A stretch of 64,000 nucleotides of DNA from contig NZ_LXFV01000020.1 of the NCBI RefSeq assembly GCF_002847345.1, positions 1 through 64,000 of the forward strand, read 5' to 3'. Of the stretch, positions 9,120 to 18,238 are shown in pieces (position 1 is the first letter of the stretch; the number at the start of each line of letters is the position of its first letter). A program made the position numbers and the translations under genes. Source of the stretch: Pectobacterium peruviense (GTDB taxonomy: Bacteria; Pseudomonadota; Gammaproteobacteria; Enterobacterales; Enterobacteriaceae). A model generated the notes under the pieces. The model had not been told where the DNA came from, made no database searches, and worked only from the letters and a program-made list of their open reading frames with translations.

Positions 9120-10103
9120 GTGCGCAGCTTCACTCAGTCATCAAAGCCGATCTACAAAGATCACATCGTTCAGCAATCGAGTCTGGTCGCGAATAATTAC
9201 CGTTTTATTGGTCCCCGGCTGATCGATAACACACCGGTGCTATTCGGATCGTTCACGGTTGTGCAGCTCAATCCGCATCTGATCCTGCATACCGCGGATG
9301 TGATTAATCGCCACAACATGAAAACCCAAAACCTGCTGGATGGTGCGATCAAGCTGGCCATCGTGGTGAGCGGCAATGCACATATCTCATTTGGCCATCA
9401 GGAACTGCATCTGGGAGAGAGCCAACCCGCTTCCCTGATTGCACTAACGGAGCCGACGATGTTTACCCGCATCGGCAAGCGTGATGAATATGAACGCACC
9501 ATTACGCTAACGTTCGACAGAGAATGGTTGTACGGCAATATGATGGATACCGTTGGCGACTGGCAGGCTATCCACGATTTCACACAGACTCACCTTGCGA
9601 CACACTTATGGACACCGTCCCGACAGGCGCTGGCAATTGCCTTACAAACGCTGGATGCTAAACCTTGCCAAACGCCGCTCCAGCGCCTTTATCTGGAAAC
9701 GCAGTGCATGAGCCTGATTATCGAAGCGTTTACGTCACTGACCGCCAGCGTGGCGCAGGAGAAAAATAGCGGTGTCAGCCTGCGCGGCTACCATCGAATT
9801 CAGCAGATCAGAGATATGCTGGAAAGCGGCAGCGCCGATCATCTTTCGATGAGTGAAATCGCCAAAAGCGTCAACATGAGCGAAAGCACACTGCAGCGCC
9901 ATTTTCGCCAGACGTTCAATATGAGCGTTTTTGAGTACCTTCGTAACTGCCGTCTACAACGTGCCATGCTAGCCTTGCAAAAAGACGGCATCGGTATTGC
10001 TCAAGCAGCTAGCATCGCGGGCTACAACAGCCCCGCCAACTTTGCCACCGCGCTGCGCCGTGCATTTGGCATTACACCTGGGCAGCTAAAAGACCGCTTT
10101 TGA
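9120..10103 (+). CDS. AraC-family transcriptional regulator (PchR/YbtA-like)
   Basis: 327 residues from the GTG at 9120, which has AGGTAGGT ending six bases upstream. The frame is open from 8970, but the extra 50 residues look non-coding. The N-terminal part (to about residue 220) is a ligand-binding domain of the kind seen in PchR and YbtA. The C-terminal part carries two helix-turn-helix units: LSMSEIAKSVNMSESTLQRHFRQTF, and the second in GIAQAASIAGYNSPANFATALRRAFGITPGQLK. Regulators of this type bind an iron-siderophore complex and activate receptor genes. Its divergent placement next to the fepA-like gene supports that role here. The start is the least certain part. Confidence 0.82.
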   Translation: MRSFTQSSKPIYKDHIVQQSSLVANNYRFIGPRLIDNTPVLFGSFTVVQLNPHLILHTADVINRHNMKTQNLLDGAIKLAIVVSGNAHISFGHQELHLGESQPASLIALTEPTMFTRIGKRDEYERTITLTFDREWLYGNMMDTVGDWQAIHDFTQTHLATHLWTPSRQALAIALQTLDAKPCQTPLQRLYLETQCMSLIIEAFTSLTASVAQEKNSGVSLRGYHRIQQIRDMLESGSADHLSMSEIAKSVNMSESTLQRHFRQTFNMSVFEYLRNCRLQRAMLALQKDGIGIAQAASIAGYNSPANFATALRRAFGITPGQLKDRF

Positions 10104-10116
10104 TTCTAACCACTAA

Positions 10117-10149
10117 TAACCAAATGGAATTTATTATTCCGTTTGGTTA
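10117..10149 (+). terminator. Terminator-like hairpin after the araC-like gene
   Basis: 14-base arms (TAACCAAATGGAAT with ATTCCGTTTGGTTA, one G-U pair) around a 5-base loop, followed by T-rich DNA, 13 bases after the stop. Confidence 0.6.
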
Positions 10150-10211
10150 TTAATTGCTATTCAGCGATGCGCAGTAAATTAGTGTTTTTCTGCCAAGATG
10201 CCTGACAACTC

Positions 10212-11540
10212 ATGACCAATCAGACTGATATCACCGCAACGCTTGCCCACCACATTATCCATAGCGAGCCAAACCAAGACGCGATTGATGCCGCCCGGGA
10301 AGGGGTGACTGACTTCATCTCCACCGCGCTCCCGATCGCACAGGGGGCGATTGCTGATAGCGGGCTCGCGCCGTTAAAGCAGGTATTTAGCGGCACGGAC
10401 AGCCTGACGCGTAGTCTGATTTTGGGTTATGCCGGTCACGTACTGGATTTTGACGATTATCATCCTGCATTTCGCGGCCACCCTAGCACCGTCATTCTAC
10501 CTGCGCTGTTTGCCCTTGCTGCGGAGGATTCATCCGTTACGGAAGATGCGTTTTTGACAGCCTATGTGGTAGGCGTAGAAGCCGCTGGCAGAATCGGGCT
10601 GGCGTGCGGCCCGCGTCATTACAGTCTCGGCTATCACAACACGGCCACGCTCGGCGCTATCGCCGCTGCGGCTGCGGCGGCACGTCTGTCTGATGCATCA
10701 ATAGAGCAAACACAAACTATTCTTGGCTTAGCCGCCACACAGGCCGCTGGGTTGCGGGCGCAGTTTGGTTCAGCGGTCAAACCGTTACACGCCGGGCTTT
10801 CTGCCAGAGCAGGATTAACCGCCGTCAAGCTGGGGTTAGCAGGCTTCGAGGGCAACAAGCAGTTGGTGATTGATGCGTTTCTTGCCGCGCATGGCGATCA
10901 AAAACAGCAGCCAGCACTGCTGGTTGAAAACTGGGGAGCGCCGTGGCGCATTCTTTCTCCCGGTCTGGAGTTCAAGCGCTACCCAACCTGTGGCGGAACC
11001 CACAGCGCCGCCGAAGCCGCGTTTGCGTTGCGGGAGCAGTGGCATGAGCAAAATGGTGCGGATGCCGATCTGGCCGACGCTATCGAGCGTATCACGGTAA
11101 CCTTCCCGCCGGGCGGCGACGTCGCTCCTTTCATCCGTAACGCGACAAATGGCGTAGAAGCACGATTCAGTCTGGAATATGTCATTGCAGCGGCACTGAT
11201 TGAAGGGGAACTGAAGCTGGCGCATTTTTCAGAAGCGCCAGTTGAAGCAGCAATCTCAGCACTGGCGAAGCGCGTCATACGCCGCGCCGATGAAACAGCG
11301 CCACCTGATGAGCTTGACCCAGAAGCACGTTTTCATGAGGTCACCCTGCATTTGCGTAACGGCAGCCCGCTAATCCAGCGCACCACGCGTCAGGAAACCT
11401 CTGCACGGCCAACCGATCTACGAGCTAAATTGCAGCAAACCATCGGTTCTCTGGCTCATCTCGACAGCAACCAGATCGCCGATCGTTGCGCGTTACGGCA
11501 GGAAGGCGATCTACGCTATTTGCTTGGGCTGCTATTTTAA
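10212..11540 (+). CDS. MmgE/PrpD family protein
   Basis: 442 residues, typical of the MmgE/PrpD fold, which includes 2-methylcitrate dehydratase (PrpD), cis-aconitate decarboxylase and iminodisuccinate epimerase. Family hallmarks are VLDFDDYHPAFRGHPSTVILPALFAL near residues 78-104, GYHNTATLGAIAAAAAAARL near 140-160, and KPLHAGLSARAGLTAVKLGLAGF near 196-218. The substrate cannot be assigned. It is not next to prpB or prpC, so a methylcitrate role is doubtful, and a decarboxylase or racemase of a dicarboxylate is equally possible. No strong ribosome binding site precedes the ATG. It stands alone, convergent with the lipoprotein gene. Confidence 0.85.
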   Translation: MTNQTDITATLAHHIIHSEPNQDAIDAAREGVTDFISTALPIAQGAIADSGLAPLKQVFSGTDSLTRSLILGYAGHVLDFDDYHPAFRGHPSTVILPALFALAAEDSSVTEDAFLTAYVVGVEAAGRIGLACGPRHYSLGYHNTATLGAIAAAAAAARLSDASIEQTQTILGLAATQAAGLRAQFGSAVKPLHAGLSARAGLTAVKLGLAGFEGNKQLVIDAFLAAHGDQKQQPALLVENWGAPWRILSPGLEFKRYPTCGGTHSAAEAAFALREQWHEQNGADADLADAIERITVTFPPGGDVAPFIRNATNGVEARFSLEYVIAAALIEGELKLAHFSEAPVEAAISALAKRVIRRADETAPPDELDPEARFHEVTLHLRNGSPLIQRTTRQETSARPTDLRAKLQQTIGSLAHLDSNQIADRCALRQEGDLRYLLGLLF

Positions 11541-11585
11541 CAATGCTGGTTTTAACAAAATACTGGCTTTAACGGGATGCTGATT

Positions 11586-11613
11586 GCTGTCGATAACCAT
11601 CATTATCGGCAGC
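11586..11613. terminator. Hairpin between convergent genes
   Basis: GCTGTCGATAA pairs with TTATCGGCAGC (one mismatch, loop of 6) between the MmgE/PrpD-family gene and the lipoprotein gene. There is no strong T-run on either strand. Confidence 0.4.
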
Positions 11614-11648
11614 ACTATTCTCGACAACAACCATACCGTCAGATCGAC

Positions 11649-13361
11649 TTAATCTGCCTGATGGGAAATTAATTTCCCTTTTTCATCAAATATCGTCACG
11701 CCCGGTACTCTGGAATAATTCCCTTCGCCCTCTGATTTATAACGGGTCGCCAGTATATGGGGAGACTTGTATTCAAACTCAAAATAGCCATCATCAGGAT
11801 TAGCAACGATTAGCTTGCCTGTACTGTTGATAAGACCTTGCTCTACTTTGAAGTAGCTATTATCAAAGTTGGTTTTGAAAAACGACGCCTCGCCATACTG
11901 AAACAGGTTCTTTTTCTCTTGTGCAGGAATAGCTGGGAAACGCGCCACATCAAGCTGACGTAATACATGCAGAAACATCAAGCGTTCCAGCGGCGTTCCT
12001 GCATCTTTCGGTACTAAAAATTGTAATGTGAGCCCACTTCCCACATTCACATCGTATTCATAGCCGACAAACGCGCTGTCGCCATAAATAAAAATGTCAC
12101 CCGCTTCTTTACCTTCGGGGACGATCTCTTTGGTTTCAGCCATGAGTTCAGGAATCGATTCGGGAACGATCTTAAAATAAATGTCATATTTAAACACTTC
12201 TGATGGAAACCGTATTTCAATGCGCGTTTTTGACATGCTGCGTTTAATAAAACGCTCAGGCTTCTCCATACGTTGTTCGAGTTTTTTCCAAATAGCCTGA
12301 TGCATTTCTGCGATATTAAATTCATCCGCAATCTTTACACCATACTTCGCTTCCAACGCCTGCGGAGATAATGCTAGATCGTACATCGACAGCGCTTGTT
12401 CGCCACGATAGCGTTCATCCATCGTACGCAGTACGGCAAATGCTTTGGCTAACGCGGCGGTGTCCTCAGCATTCGCTAACCCAATAAAATAGCGCTGTTT
12501 AGCCTCATCATATTGAAAATAAACAGCTTCCAATTTTCCTTGTTGATTATCGTATGCCGCGCCGTTTTCCGACTGGAACAACACGCCCTTTTGTCCTGCC
12601 AGCCATGACGTCAGATTAAAATCTGCTTTCGCCGCGCTCACGGTGAATAGGTCAAAGTCAGTTTTATTCTGTCGATCTCGATAGGAATAGATCTGCGTGT
12701 CTTTATTTTCCTGGTCGATAAGCAGACGTCCCATTCTGCGGATATAAGTCCCGTGCTCCCACAAACTCAGCTTGTCATACATGGCAAACGGCAGCTTAAT
12801 CGTAAAATGTTCTTCAGGATAAAAGGGAACTCCGGGGAAATCGCTCATCGGTGCACGGTTAAATGCCTCTTTCTCTTTAAGAAGTTGCGCCTGATAGGCT
12901 TTTTTGCGATCTTCAAAACGTTGCTTAATCTTGAGTAAATCGGGTGACTGTTCTTCCGTCTTTTTCAAGACCATCGTGATTTCACAGAAATAAAATGCAC
13001 AGGCAGCGCTTTTATCCGATACGAACTGAACCTTGTTTTTCCCGATGATTTCTAGCGTGTGCCACGAACCGTTTATCTGTACTCGATTATCTTTTATGTC
13101 CTCGGTATGTTCGCCATCTACGCTGTAGTAGTTCACCTGAGTCGGTGTCAGATTAAAATAGATGTCGTTTTTAATGCCTTTAAGACCTTGCGTGATATGT
13201 TCCTGAAGATCATCTCTGTTTTTATTGGCTTCAGGACTTTTACTGTTATCAAACACAACGCGAATATCCTCAACCAGATATTTCCCCTCGCTACGTGTTT
13301 TTTCGCCATTACAACCCGACAGCCATAGCACCATCATGATAATGCCCAGGTATTTCTTCAT
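11649..13361 (-). CDS. Predicted lipoprotein of unknown function
   Basis: I do not recognise this protein. From the ATG at 13361 it has 570 residues and begins with a lipoprotein signal, MKKYLGIIMMVLWLSGC; the Cys at residue 17 would be lipidated. The residue after Cys is Asn, not Asp, so transport to the outer membrane is expected. The mature part is rich in Lys, Glu and aromatic residues, with no membrane segments. It has a likely disulfide pair in AACAFYFCE and two stretches (near 190-290 and 365-520) of mixed alpha/beta character. The DNA is visibly richer in A and T than its neighbours, which together with the unknown family suggests horizontal acquisition. The gene lies 114 bases downstream of the hydrolase gene, in the same direction; whether they are co-transcribed is unclear. 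Confidence 0.7.
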   Translation of the reverse strand: MKKYLGIIMMVLWLSGCNGEKTRSEGKYLVEDIRVVFDNSKSPEANKNRDDLQEHITQGLKGIKNDIYFNLTPTQVNYYSVDGEHTEDIKDNRVQINGSWHTLEIIGKNKVQFVSDKSAACAFYFCEITMVLKKTEEQSPDLLKIKQRFEDRKKAYQAQLLKEKEAFNRAPMSDFPGVPFYPEEHFTIKLPFAMYDKLSLWEHGTYIRRMGRLLIDQENKDTQIYSYRDRQNKTDFDLFTVSAAKADFNLTSWLAGQKGVLFQSENGAAYDNQQGKLEAVYFQYDEAKQRYFIGLANAEDTAALAKAFAVLRTMDERYRGEQALSMYDLALSPQALEAKYGVKIADEFNIAEMHQAIWKKLEQRMEKPERFIKRSMSKTRIEIRFPSEVFKYDIYFKIVPESIPELMAETKEIVPEGKEAGDIFIYGDSAFVGYEYDVNVGSGLTLQFLVPKDAGTPLERLMFLHVLRQLDVARFPAIPAQEKKNLFQYGEASFFKTNFDNSYFKVEQGLINSTGKLIVANPDDGYFEFEYKSPHILATRYKSEGEGNYSRVPGVTIFDEKGKLISHQAD

Positions 13362-13474
13362 CACCTCATCCCTGTAAAATTGAAAAGCCCCTGAATGCGA
13401 CAGCACACAGAGGCGAGTCATGCATCAGTAACCTGATGTTATCAAAAAACTTATTACAATTCAGGCACCGCTGG

Positions 13475-14653
13475 CTAGGGTTTCAGCCATTGATCCAGAA
13501 AGCTAAAGACTTCTTCCTGTTGTTCCTGATAGAAGACGTGTCCCAGTTCAGGCCAGATCTTGGTTTGCAGCTTGATGTCCGCCCGCTGGGATTGCCACAC
13601 CTTGTGCATCTTGGCGTAGGCATCTTCAACGGATTGCGTCGGGAACAGCTTGTCTTGGCCGCCGTTAAATAACAGCATCGGTTTTGGCGCGGCGACACTC
13701 GCCACATCAGGGAAATCAAAGCGCGTCGATAGTCCCGGATGCAGCATGTAGAATGCCGACTGGCCTCTCAGCACGTTATTTCCCGGCGTCATTAACCCGT
13801 CGTACGTACCAATCCAAGATACCGCCGCGGTTGCCGCCACCTTGTCAGACAGCGCAGCTAGCTGCCAGGCACGATACGCGCCCATTGAAAAACCGACGAC
13901 GCCGATACGTTGTTTATCAACCTGCTCAAGCGATGCCAGAAAATCCGTCGCCCGCATATCCTCATAGGCCATCAGCCCGGCGAGTGAACGCCCAAGATTA
14001 AAGAAATTACTCGCCAGCGCCTGCTGCTGCTCATATTTGATCGGCCCGCGCGATCCCCAACCTAACGCATCCACCGCCAGCACCACATAACCCCGCTTCG
14101 CCAGTTCATCGCCGACAAAACGACCAGTGAAGAACTTATCTGCCCACGCCTGTGCGGAAGTAAGCTGTTCGTCATTGCCCCACGGCTTGATCATCTTCTC
14201 TTTGCCGATATCAAACTTAGCGCCGTGATCGTGCAGCAGGATCACCGCCGGATGAGGCCCCGCGCTTTTTGGCGTCAGGAGCAACGCGTCTACGCGGCTT
14301 TCATCAGTCAGATTGAAAGCGACCTTTTCTGCCGTGTAACTGCCACGATCCTGTTTTTCAATCGCCTGCGGTGCAAAGTCTTTGGTAGAGTCAGGCGTCA
14401 GAAGCAGCGAACGCAGCGTTTTTCTCGACTGGGATTGCCACTGACTAAAATCCGTAAAATTTCCAGATAGCCAGGAATCGGAGTAGGTCATTTGCTGTTT
14501 AAGCTGCGGATAAAATGAAGGCAGTCCTTCATCCGTCACCGCCTGATCCGCCGCTATTTGAGAGTGAGGGTTCATATCGTTCGCCATCAGTGAAGGGCTG
14601 GCTAGCAACGCCGCCAGTAGCCAGACAGAGGAGCGTAAGGTATTCAGATTCAT
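13475..14653 (-). CDS. Secreted alpha/beta hydrolase (dienelactone hydrolase/esterase-like)
   Basis: 392 residues from the ATG at 14653 (GAGG five bases upstream). The signal peptide is hydrophobic, with cleavage likely after LMA near residue 24. The alpha/beta hydrolase core shows the oxyanion-side motif ILLHDHGAKFD, the nucleophile elbow GFSMG, the acid in NGGQDKLFP and the base His in ELGHVFY, so the Ser-Asp-His triad is complete. The size and the long N-terminal region resemble acetyl-xylan-esterase-like and other polysaccharide-associated esterases. A periplasmic or secreted esterase is likely, but the substrate is not known. It follows the MFS gene but is separated from it by a terminator. 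Confidence 0.78.
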   Translation of the reverse strand: MNLNTLRSSVWLLAALLASPSLMANDMNPHSQIAADQAVTDEGLPSFYPQLKQQMTYSDSWLSGNFTDFSQWQSQSRKTLRSLLLTPDSTKDFAPQAIEKQDRGSYTAEKVAFNLTDESRVDALLLTPKSAGPHPAVILLHDHGAKFDIGKEKMIKPWGNDEQLTSAQAWADKFFTGRFVGDELAKRGYVVLAVDALGWGSRGPIKYEQQQALASNFFNLGRSLAGLMAYEDMRATDFLASLEQVDKQRIGVVGFSMGAYRAWQLAALSDKVAATAAVSWIGTYDGLMTPGNNVLRGQSAFYMLHPGLSTRFDFPDVASVAAPKPMLLFNGGQDKLFPTQSVEDAYAKMHKVWQSQRADIKLQTKIWPELGHVFYQEQQEEVFSFLDQWLKP

Positions 14654-14755
14654 CATAACCTCAAAAATAAAACATCGTTTCTTTTTTGAGGTTTGATTGT
14701 AATTGACGCGGCTAAAAATAAATGGACGGAGCGCGCATTATGCGAAGCAGCAGGC

Positions 14756-14776
14756 AAAAAATTTGGCGCTGCGCCA
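14756..14776 (-). terminator. Terminator of the serine hydrolase-MFS operon
   Basis: On the minus strand, TGGCG-CAG-CGCCA is followed by AATTTTTT. It lies immediately after the MFS stop codon. Confidence 0.65.
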
Positions 14777-14778
14777 TC

Positions 14779-15975
14779 TTACCGCCGTGCCACGGGGAAA
14801 CCGTGTTGTCTGGCAGACCACACCACAGCGAACGCAATCAATAACAACGCCAGCAGTACCGGAGAGAATGCAACGACACCAAAACGCTCCAGCAGAACAC
14901 CACCGATGATACCTCCCCCTGCGATAGCCATGTTCCAGACTGTGACCAACATAGACTGTGCGACATCAGCCCCCTCCTCAGCCGTTCTGACAATTGCCGT
15001 TTGGAACAGTGTCGCGGCACCGCCAAAGGCGAGTCCCCAGACTGCCACCGCCGCATAGACCACAACGGGTACATCACCTGCCACGCCAAGCGCCAGTACA
15101 GAAAGGCAGAACAATGCCGAGCAGGCAAGCGTCAGGGCTCGCAAATGGCGATCAATCAGCACGCCAACGATCCAGATCCCCAGCAGTGATGTGATGCCGA
15201 ATACCAGCAGCACCAAACCAGTCTGTTCGACCATGCCCGCCGCGGCAAGAAACGGCGCAATGTAGGTGTAGAGAATGTTATGCGCCAGTACAAAGGCCAA
15301 CACCACGCATAGTACGGGTCGCACGCCTGCTACGGTGAACACTTGCCTCAGCGACAGCCGCTTGCCTACTGGCTGTCTGGCAAAATCCGGTACCTGTACG
15401 CGTACCCACAACATGAGTATGACGGCTAAACCACTCATCATACCGAAACACATTCGCCAACCGATCAGGTTGCCAAGAAAGGTGCCAGCGGGCACGCCGA
15501 GTGACAATGCCAATGGTGTGCCGACCATCGCTATCGCAATAGCGCGTCCCTTCTGGTGTTCAGGCACCATACGGGCTGCATAGCCAGCCAGTAGTGCCCA
15601 TAGCAGACCCGCTGCAATACCCGCCAGAAAACGCGCCGCCATCGTCAGCACATAGCTACCGGAAAACGTCGTAATCGTATTGGCAACGACGAAACCTGCG
15701 ATGGCTGCCAACAGCAACGGGCGGCGACGTACACCTTGCGTCGCGGCGGTCAACGGGATCGCAGCTACCAGAGAACCCATAGCATAGATAGTGACGGTTT
15801 GTCCGACCCAGGCTTCGGATACCGCTAGCCCTTGTGCCATTTGCGGCAGCAGACCCGCAGGCAGCGCTTCGGTCAGGATAGTGATGAAAGCAGCCATAGC
15901 TAGCGCAAGCAGTGAGGCAATGGGCAAGTTGTCGCGCGGTGTCCTCGTCATTGAAGTTGTGATTGAGGCTGTCAT
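14779..15975 (-). CDS. MFS transporter, DHA1 drug/metabolite exporter type
   Basis: 398 residues with twelve predicted membrane segments. The pattern between segments 4 and 5 (AARFLAGIAAGLLWALLAGYAARMVPEHQKGRAIAI, motif C region) fits the DHA1 exporters related to AraJ, NepI and YdhP. It probably pumps a drug, sugar or small metabolite out using the proton gradient; the substrate cannot be told from sequence. Its ATG overlaps the end of the serine hydrolase gene by four bases (ATGA), so translation is coupled and the two products probably act on related compounds. A divergent LysR gene is the likely regulator. Confidence 0.88.
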   Translation of the reverse strand: MTASITTSMTRTPRDNLPIASLLALAMAAFITILTEALPAGLLPQMAQGLAVSEAWVGQTVTIYAMGSLVAAIPLTAATQGVRRRPLLLAAIAGFVVANTITTFSGSYVLTMAARFLAGIAAGLLWALLAGYAARMVPEHQKGRAIAIAMVGTPLALSLGVPAGTFLGNLIGWRMCFGMMSGLAVILMLWVRVQVPDFARQPVGKRLSLRQVFTVAGVRPVLCVVLAFVLAHNILYTYIAPFLAAAGMVEQTGLVLLVFGITSLLGIWIVGVLIDRHLRALTLACSALFCLSVLALGVAGDVPVVVYAAVAVWGLAFGGAATLFQTAIVRTAEEGADVAQSMLVTVWNMAIAGGGIIGGVLLERFGVVAFSPVLLALLLIAFAVVWSARQHGFPVARR

Positions 15976-17165
15976 TGCTCTGTCTCCAACGCGCCATACA
16001 CCGCATCACGCAGATCGGTGACAAAACGCCCCGACATCCCCTCATACATCGTGTTGGTGAAAGCCACCACGCTCAAACCTTGAGTTCGATCGACAAACCA
16101 TGAATGACCGTAGGCACCGCCCCAACGCCAGGTGCCTGATGACTCCGGCGACTCAGCTAACTGCGGATCGCGCAAGACCGAGAAACCGAGGCCAAAACCG
16201 CAACCCGGTGCATTGGGCAATTCCAGACCCTGTGTCTGATCGCGTCCCATCTCCTCGATCAGCGCGTCAGGCAGCGGTACACCGCCCCCTTTACGCAGCG
16301 CTTCCAACAGGCGCAGCAGATCCCACGGCGTACCCGCCATGCCAGCACCGCCCGATGGAAAAGCCTGTGCATCAAAGATGCGGGCGAGACTGTAGGTGAT
16401 GCCGATTGCCCCTTCAAAAGGGGAAACCGTTTCACCTTCGGCCAAGCGATGCGGCTGTGGAGTATCGTTCACGTAAGTCGTCGTCAGGCGCAATGGATCA
16501 CGCACAACGAAGCCAGTATCGTGCATACCCAGCGGGTCGGTCACCAGTTGGCGTACCGCCTCGTCCAGTGATGAACCGTGAATGTGCTCGATCAAGGCTC
16601 CCAATACATCCGTTGCCAACGAATAGCCCCAGGCCGTTCCCGGCATGTATTGCAGTGGAACGCTGGTGATACGACGCAAATTCTCATTCAAGCTAATGCC
16701 GGAAGCATCCATACCATCCGACACCCCCGCTTGCGCGTAGGGGCCATCCGCATGAGCCTCGAAAAATCGATAGCTTAAACCCGCGGTGTGGCTAAGCAGC
16801 TGTCGCACGGTAATGCGCGCCGGGCTGCCATCGAGCAGTCGGGGCTGGAACGTTGGCATCCAGCGAGTAATATCCTCATCCAGATCGAGCCGACCTTGCG
16901 CCACAAGCACCAGCGCCGCTACGGACACGATGGGCTTGCTCACAGAAGCCAGCCGGAAGATGGCGTCCAGCGCCATCGGGCGAGCATTCTCTCGGTCAGC
17001 CCACCCAGCAGCCTGCTGATGAATCAATTCACCGTTGCGTGCTACCAGCACGACGGCACCAACCAAACGACGCTCGTCTAGCGCTTGTTGAACGACGGCC
17101 TGAACTTGGGCTGAGAGATGCGCTGGTGAAGCACCGATATGCAGGGGAAATGCGGGAATTATCAC
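15972..17165 (-). CDS. Serine hydrolase of the beta-lactamase (class C/EstB) family
   Basis: 397 residues starting at a GTG (17165) with AGGA eight bases upstream. It has the SxxK catalytic motif at Ser74-Val-Ser-Lys77 (in LASVSKP), a Tyr motif in AWGYSLATDVLG, and a C-terminal GGAYGHSWFVD in place of the KTG box, as in EstB-type esterases. No signal peptide is evident, so it is probably a cytoplasmic esterase or amidase and not a resistance beta-lactamase. It is the first gene of a two-gene operon with the MFS exporter and is divergent from a LysR regulator, an arrangement that suggests handling and export of one compound. Confidence 0.85.
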   Translation of the reverse strand: MIIPAFPLHIGASPAHLSAQVQAVVQQALDERRLVGAVVLVARNGELIHQQAAGWADRENARPMALDAIFRLASVSKPIVSVAALVLVAQGRLDLDEDITRWMPTFQPRLLDGSPARITVRQLLSHTAGLSYRFFEAHADGPYAQAGVSDGMDASGISLNENLRRITSVPLQYMPGTAWGYSLATDVLGALIEHIHGSSLDEAVRQLVTDPLGMHDTGFVVRDPLRLTTTYVNDTPQPHRLAEGETVSPFEGAIGITYSLARIFDAQAFPSGGAGMAGTPWDLLRLLEALRKGGGVPLPDALIEEMGRDQTQGLELPNAPGCGFGLGFSVLRDPQLAESPESSGTWRWGGAYGHSWFVDRTQGLSVVAFTNTMYEGMSGRFVTDLRDAVYGALETEQ

Positions 17166-17281
17166 GAAATGTTCCTTTCATCAATGAGCGTTCCCGTTAC
17201 GATAGAAAATCGACAATTAAAGAAAAAGTAGGCTACAGTTCCTCGATATACGGAACAAAACATCCGCAATGGGGAAGCAGT

Positions 17282-18178
17282 ATGGACAGCCTGAATGGTT
17301 TTGTGGTGTTTGTGCAGGTGGCCGAAACGCGTAGTTTCGTTGCTGCGGGTAGATTACTAGGCGTGTCAGCGTCTGCCGTGGGGAAAAGCGTCGCACGGCT
17401 CGAAGAAAAGCTAGGCGTGAGGCTGTTTCATCGCAGTACCCGCAGTATCACACTGACGGCTGAAGGCTCACTATTTCTCGCGCGTAGCCGACGTATCCTG
17501 GCCGAAATTGAGGCAGCAGAGCTGGAACTGTCACAGACCAATGCCGCACCGCGCGGGCGCCTGCGGGTAAGCCTGCCGTTGGTTAGCTCACTCGTGCTCC
17601 CCGTGCTCGGCGACTTCATGCGCGAATATCCCGAAATCGAACTGGAGCTGGATTTCACCGATCGGATGGTGGATGTCATTGAAGAAGGGTTCGATGCCGT
17701 AGTACGGATAGGCGACCCCGTTGACTCTCGCCTCACCGCACGTAAGCTGGGCACCTTCGGTTTTCTGCTGGTGGCTGCGCCAGGCTACCTTGCTCATCGG
17801 GGAACGCCCAAGACACCTGCCGACCTGATGCAGCATGCCTGTCTGCACTATCGCTTCCCCAGCAGCGGCAAGCTAGAGCCATGGGCGCTACGGCTTGCTC
17901 CCAACGAACCAGAGTTGCAGTTGCCTACGTCGATGATCTGCAACAATATCGAAACGCGCGTCTGTTTTGCACTACAAGGACTGGGAATCGCTTACCTGCC
18001 GGATTTCTCTATCCGCGAACAGCTGGCCGAGGAGCTGCTACAGCCGATCCTGAGCGACTACGTGGAACGCGGCGGCGTCTTCCATATGCTGTGGCCTGCG
18101 AGCAAGCACCCGTCGCCAAAAGTGCGTGCACTGGTGGATTTCCTCTGTGCGAGGGTGTTTCCCGCGTCTGATACATAA
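17282..18178 (+). CDS. LysR-family transcriptional regulator
   Basis: 298 residues from the ATG at 17282 (GGGGAAG upstream), giving the standard LysR N terminus MDSLNGFVVFVQVAETRSF. The frame is open further upstream, but that would extend into the divergent hydrolase gene. The winged helix-turn-helix spans residues 1-60 (SFVAAGRLLGVSASAVGKSVARLEEKLG), and the rest is a periplasmic-binding-protein-like effector domain of the DsdC/YafC-like group. It is separated by 116 bases from the hydrolase-MFS operon on the opposite strand, so it most likely regulates that operon. The end of the gene abuts the lpd terminator. Confidence 0.9.
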   Translation: MDSLNGFVVFVQVAETRSFVAAGRLLGVSASAVGKSVARLEEKLGVRLFHRSTRSITLTAEGSLFLARSRRILAEIEAAELELSQTNAAPRGRLRVSLPLVSSLVLPVLGDFMREYPEIELELDFTDRMVDVIEEGFDAVVRIGDPVDSRLTARKLGTFGFLLVAAPGYLAHRGTPKTPADLMQHACLHYRFPSSGKLEPWALRLAPNEPELQLPTSMICNNIETRVCFALQGLGIAYLPDFSIREQLAEELLQPILSDYVERGGVFHMLWPASKHPSPKVRALVDFLCARVFPASDT

Positions 18179-18209
18179 AAAAAATCCGGCACCTTTACGG
18201 TACCGGATT
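18177..18209 (-). terminator. Rho-independent terminator of lpd
   Basis: On the minus strand, AATCCGGTACC pairs with GGTGCCGGATT (one G-U pair, loop of 5) and is followed by eight T residues. It ends the pdhR-aceEF-lpd transcript. Confidence 0.88.
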
Positions 18210-18238
18210 GAATTCACGCTATTCGAACCTGAAAGAAC

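Noticed and set aside
16786-17166. The serine hydrolase as an antibiotic-resistance beta-lactamase
   Set aside because: There is no signal peptide and no KTG box; EstB-type esterases share the SxxK motif without giving resistance.
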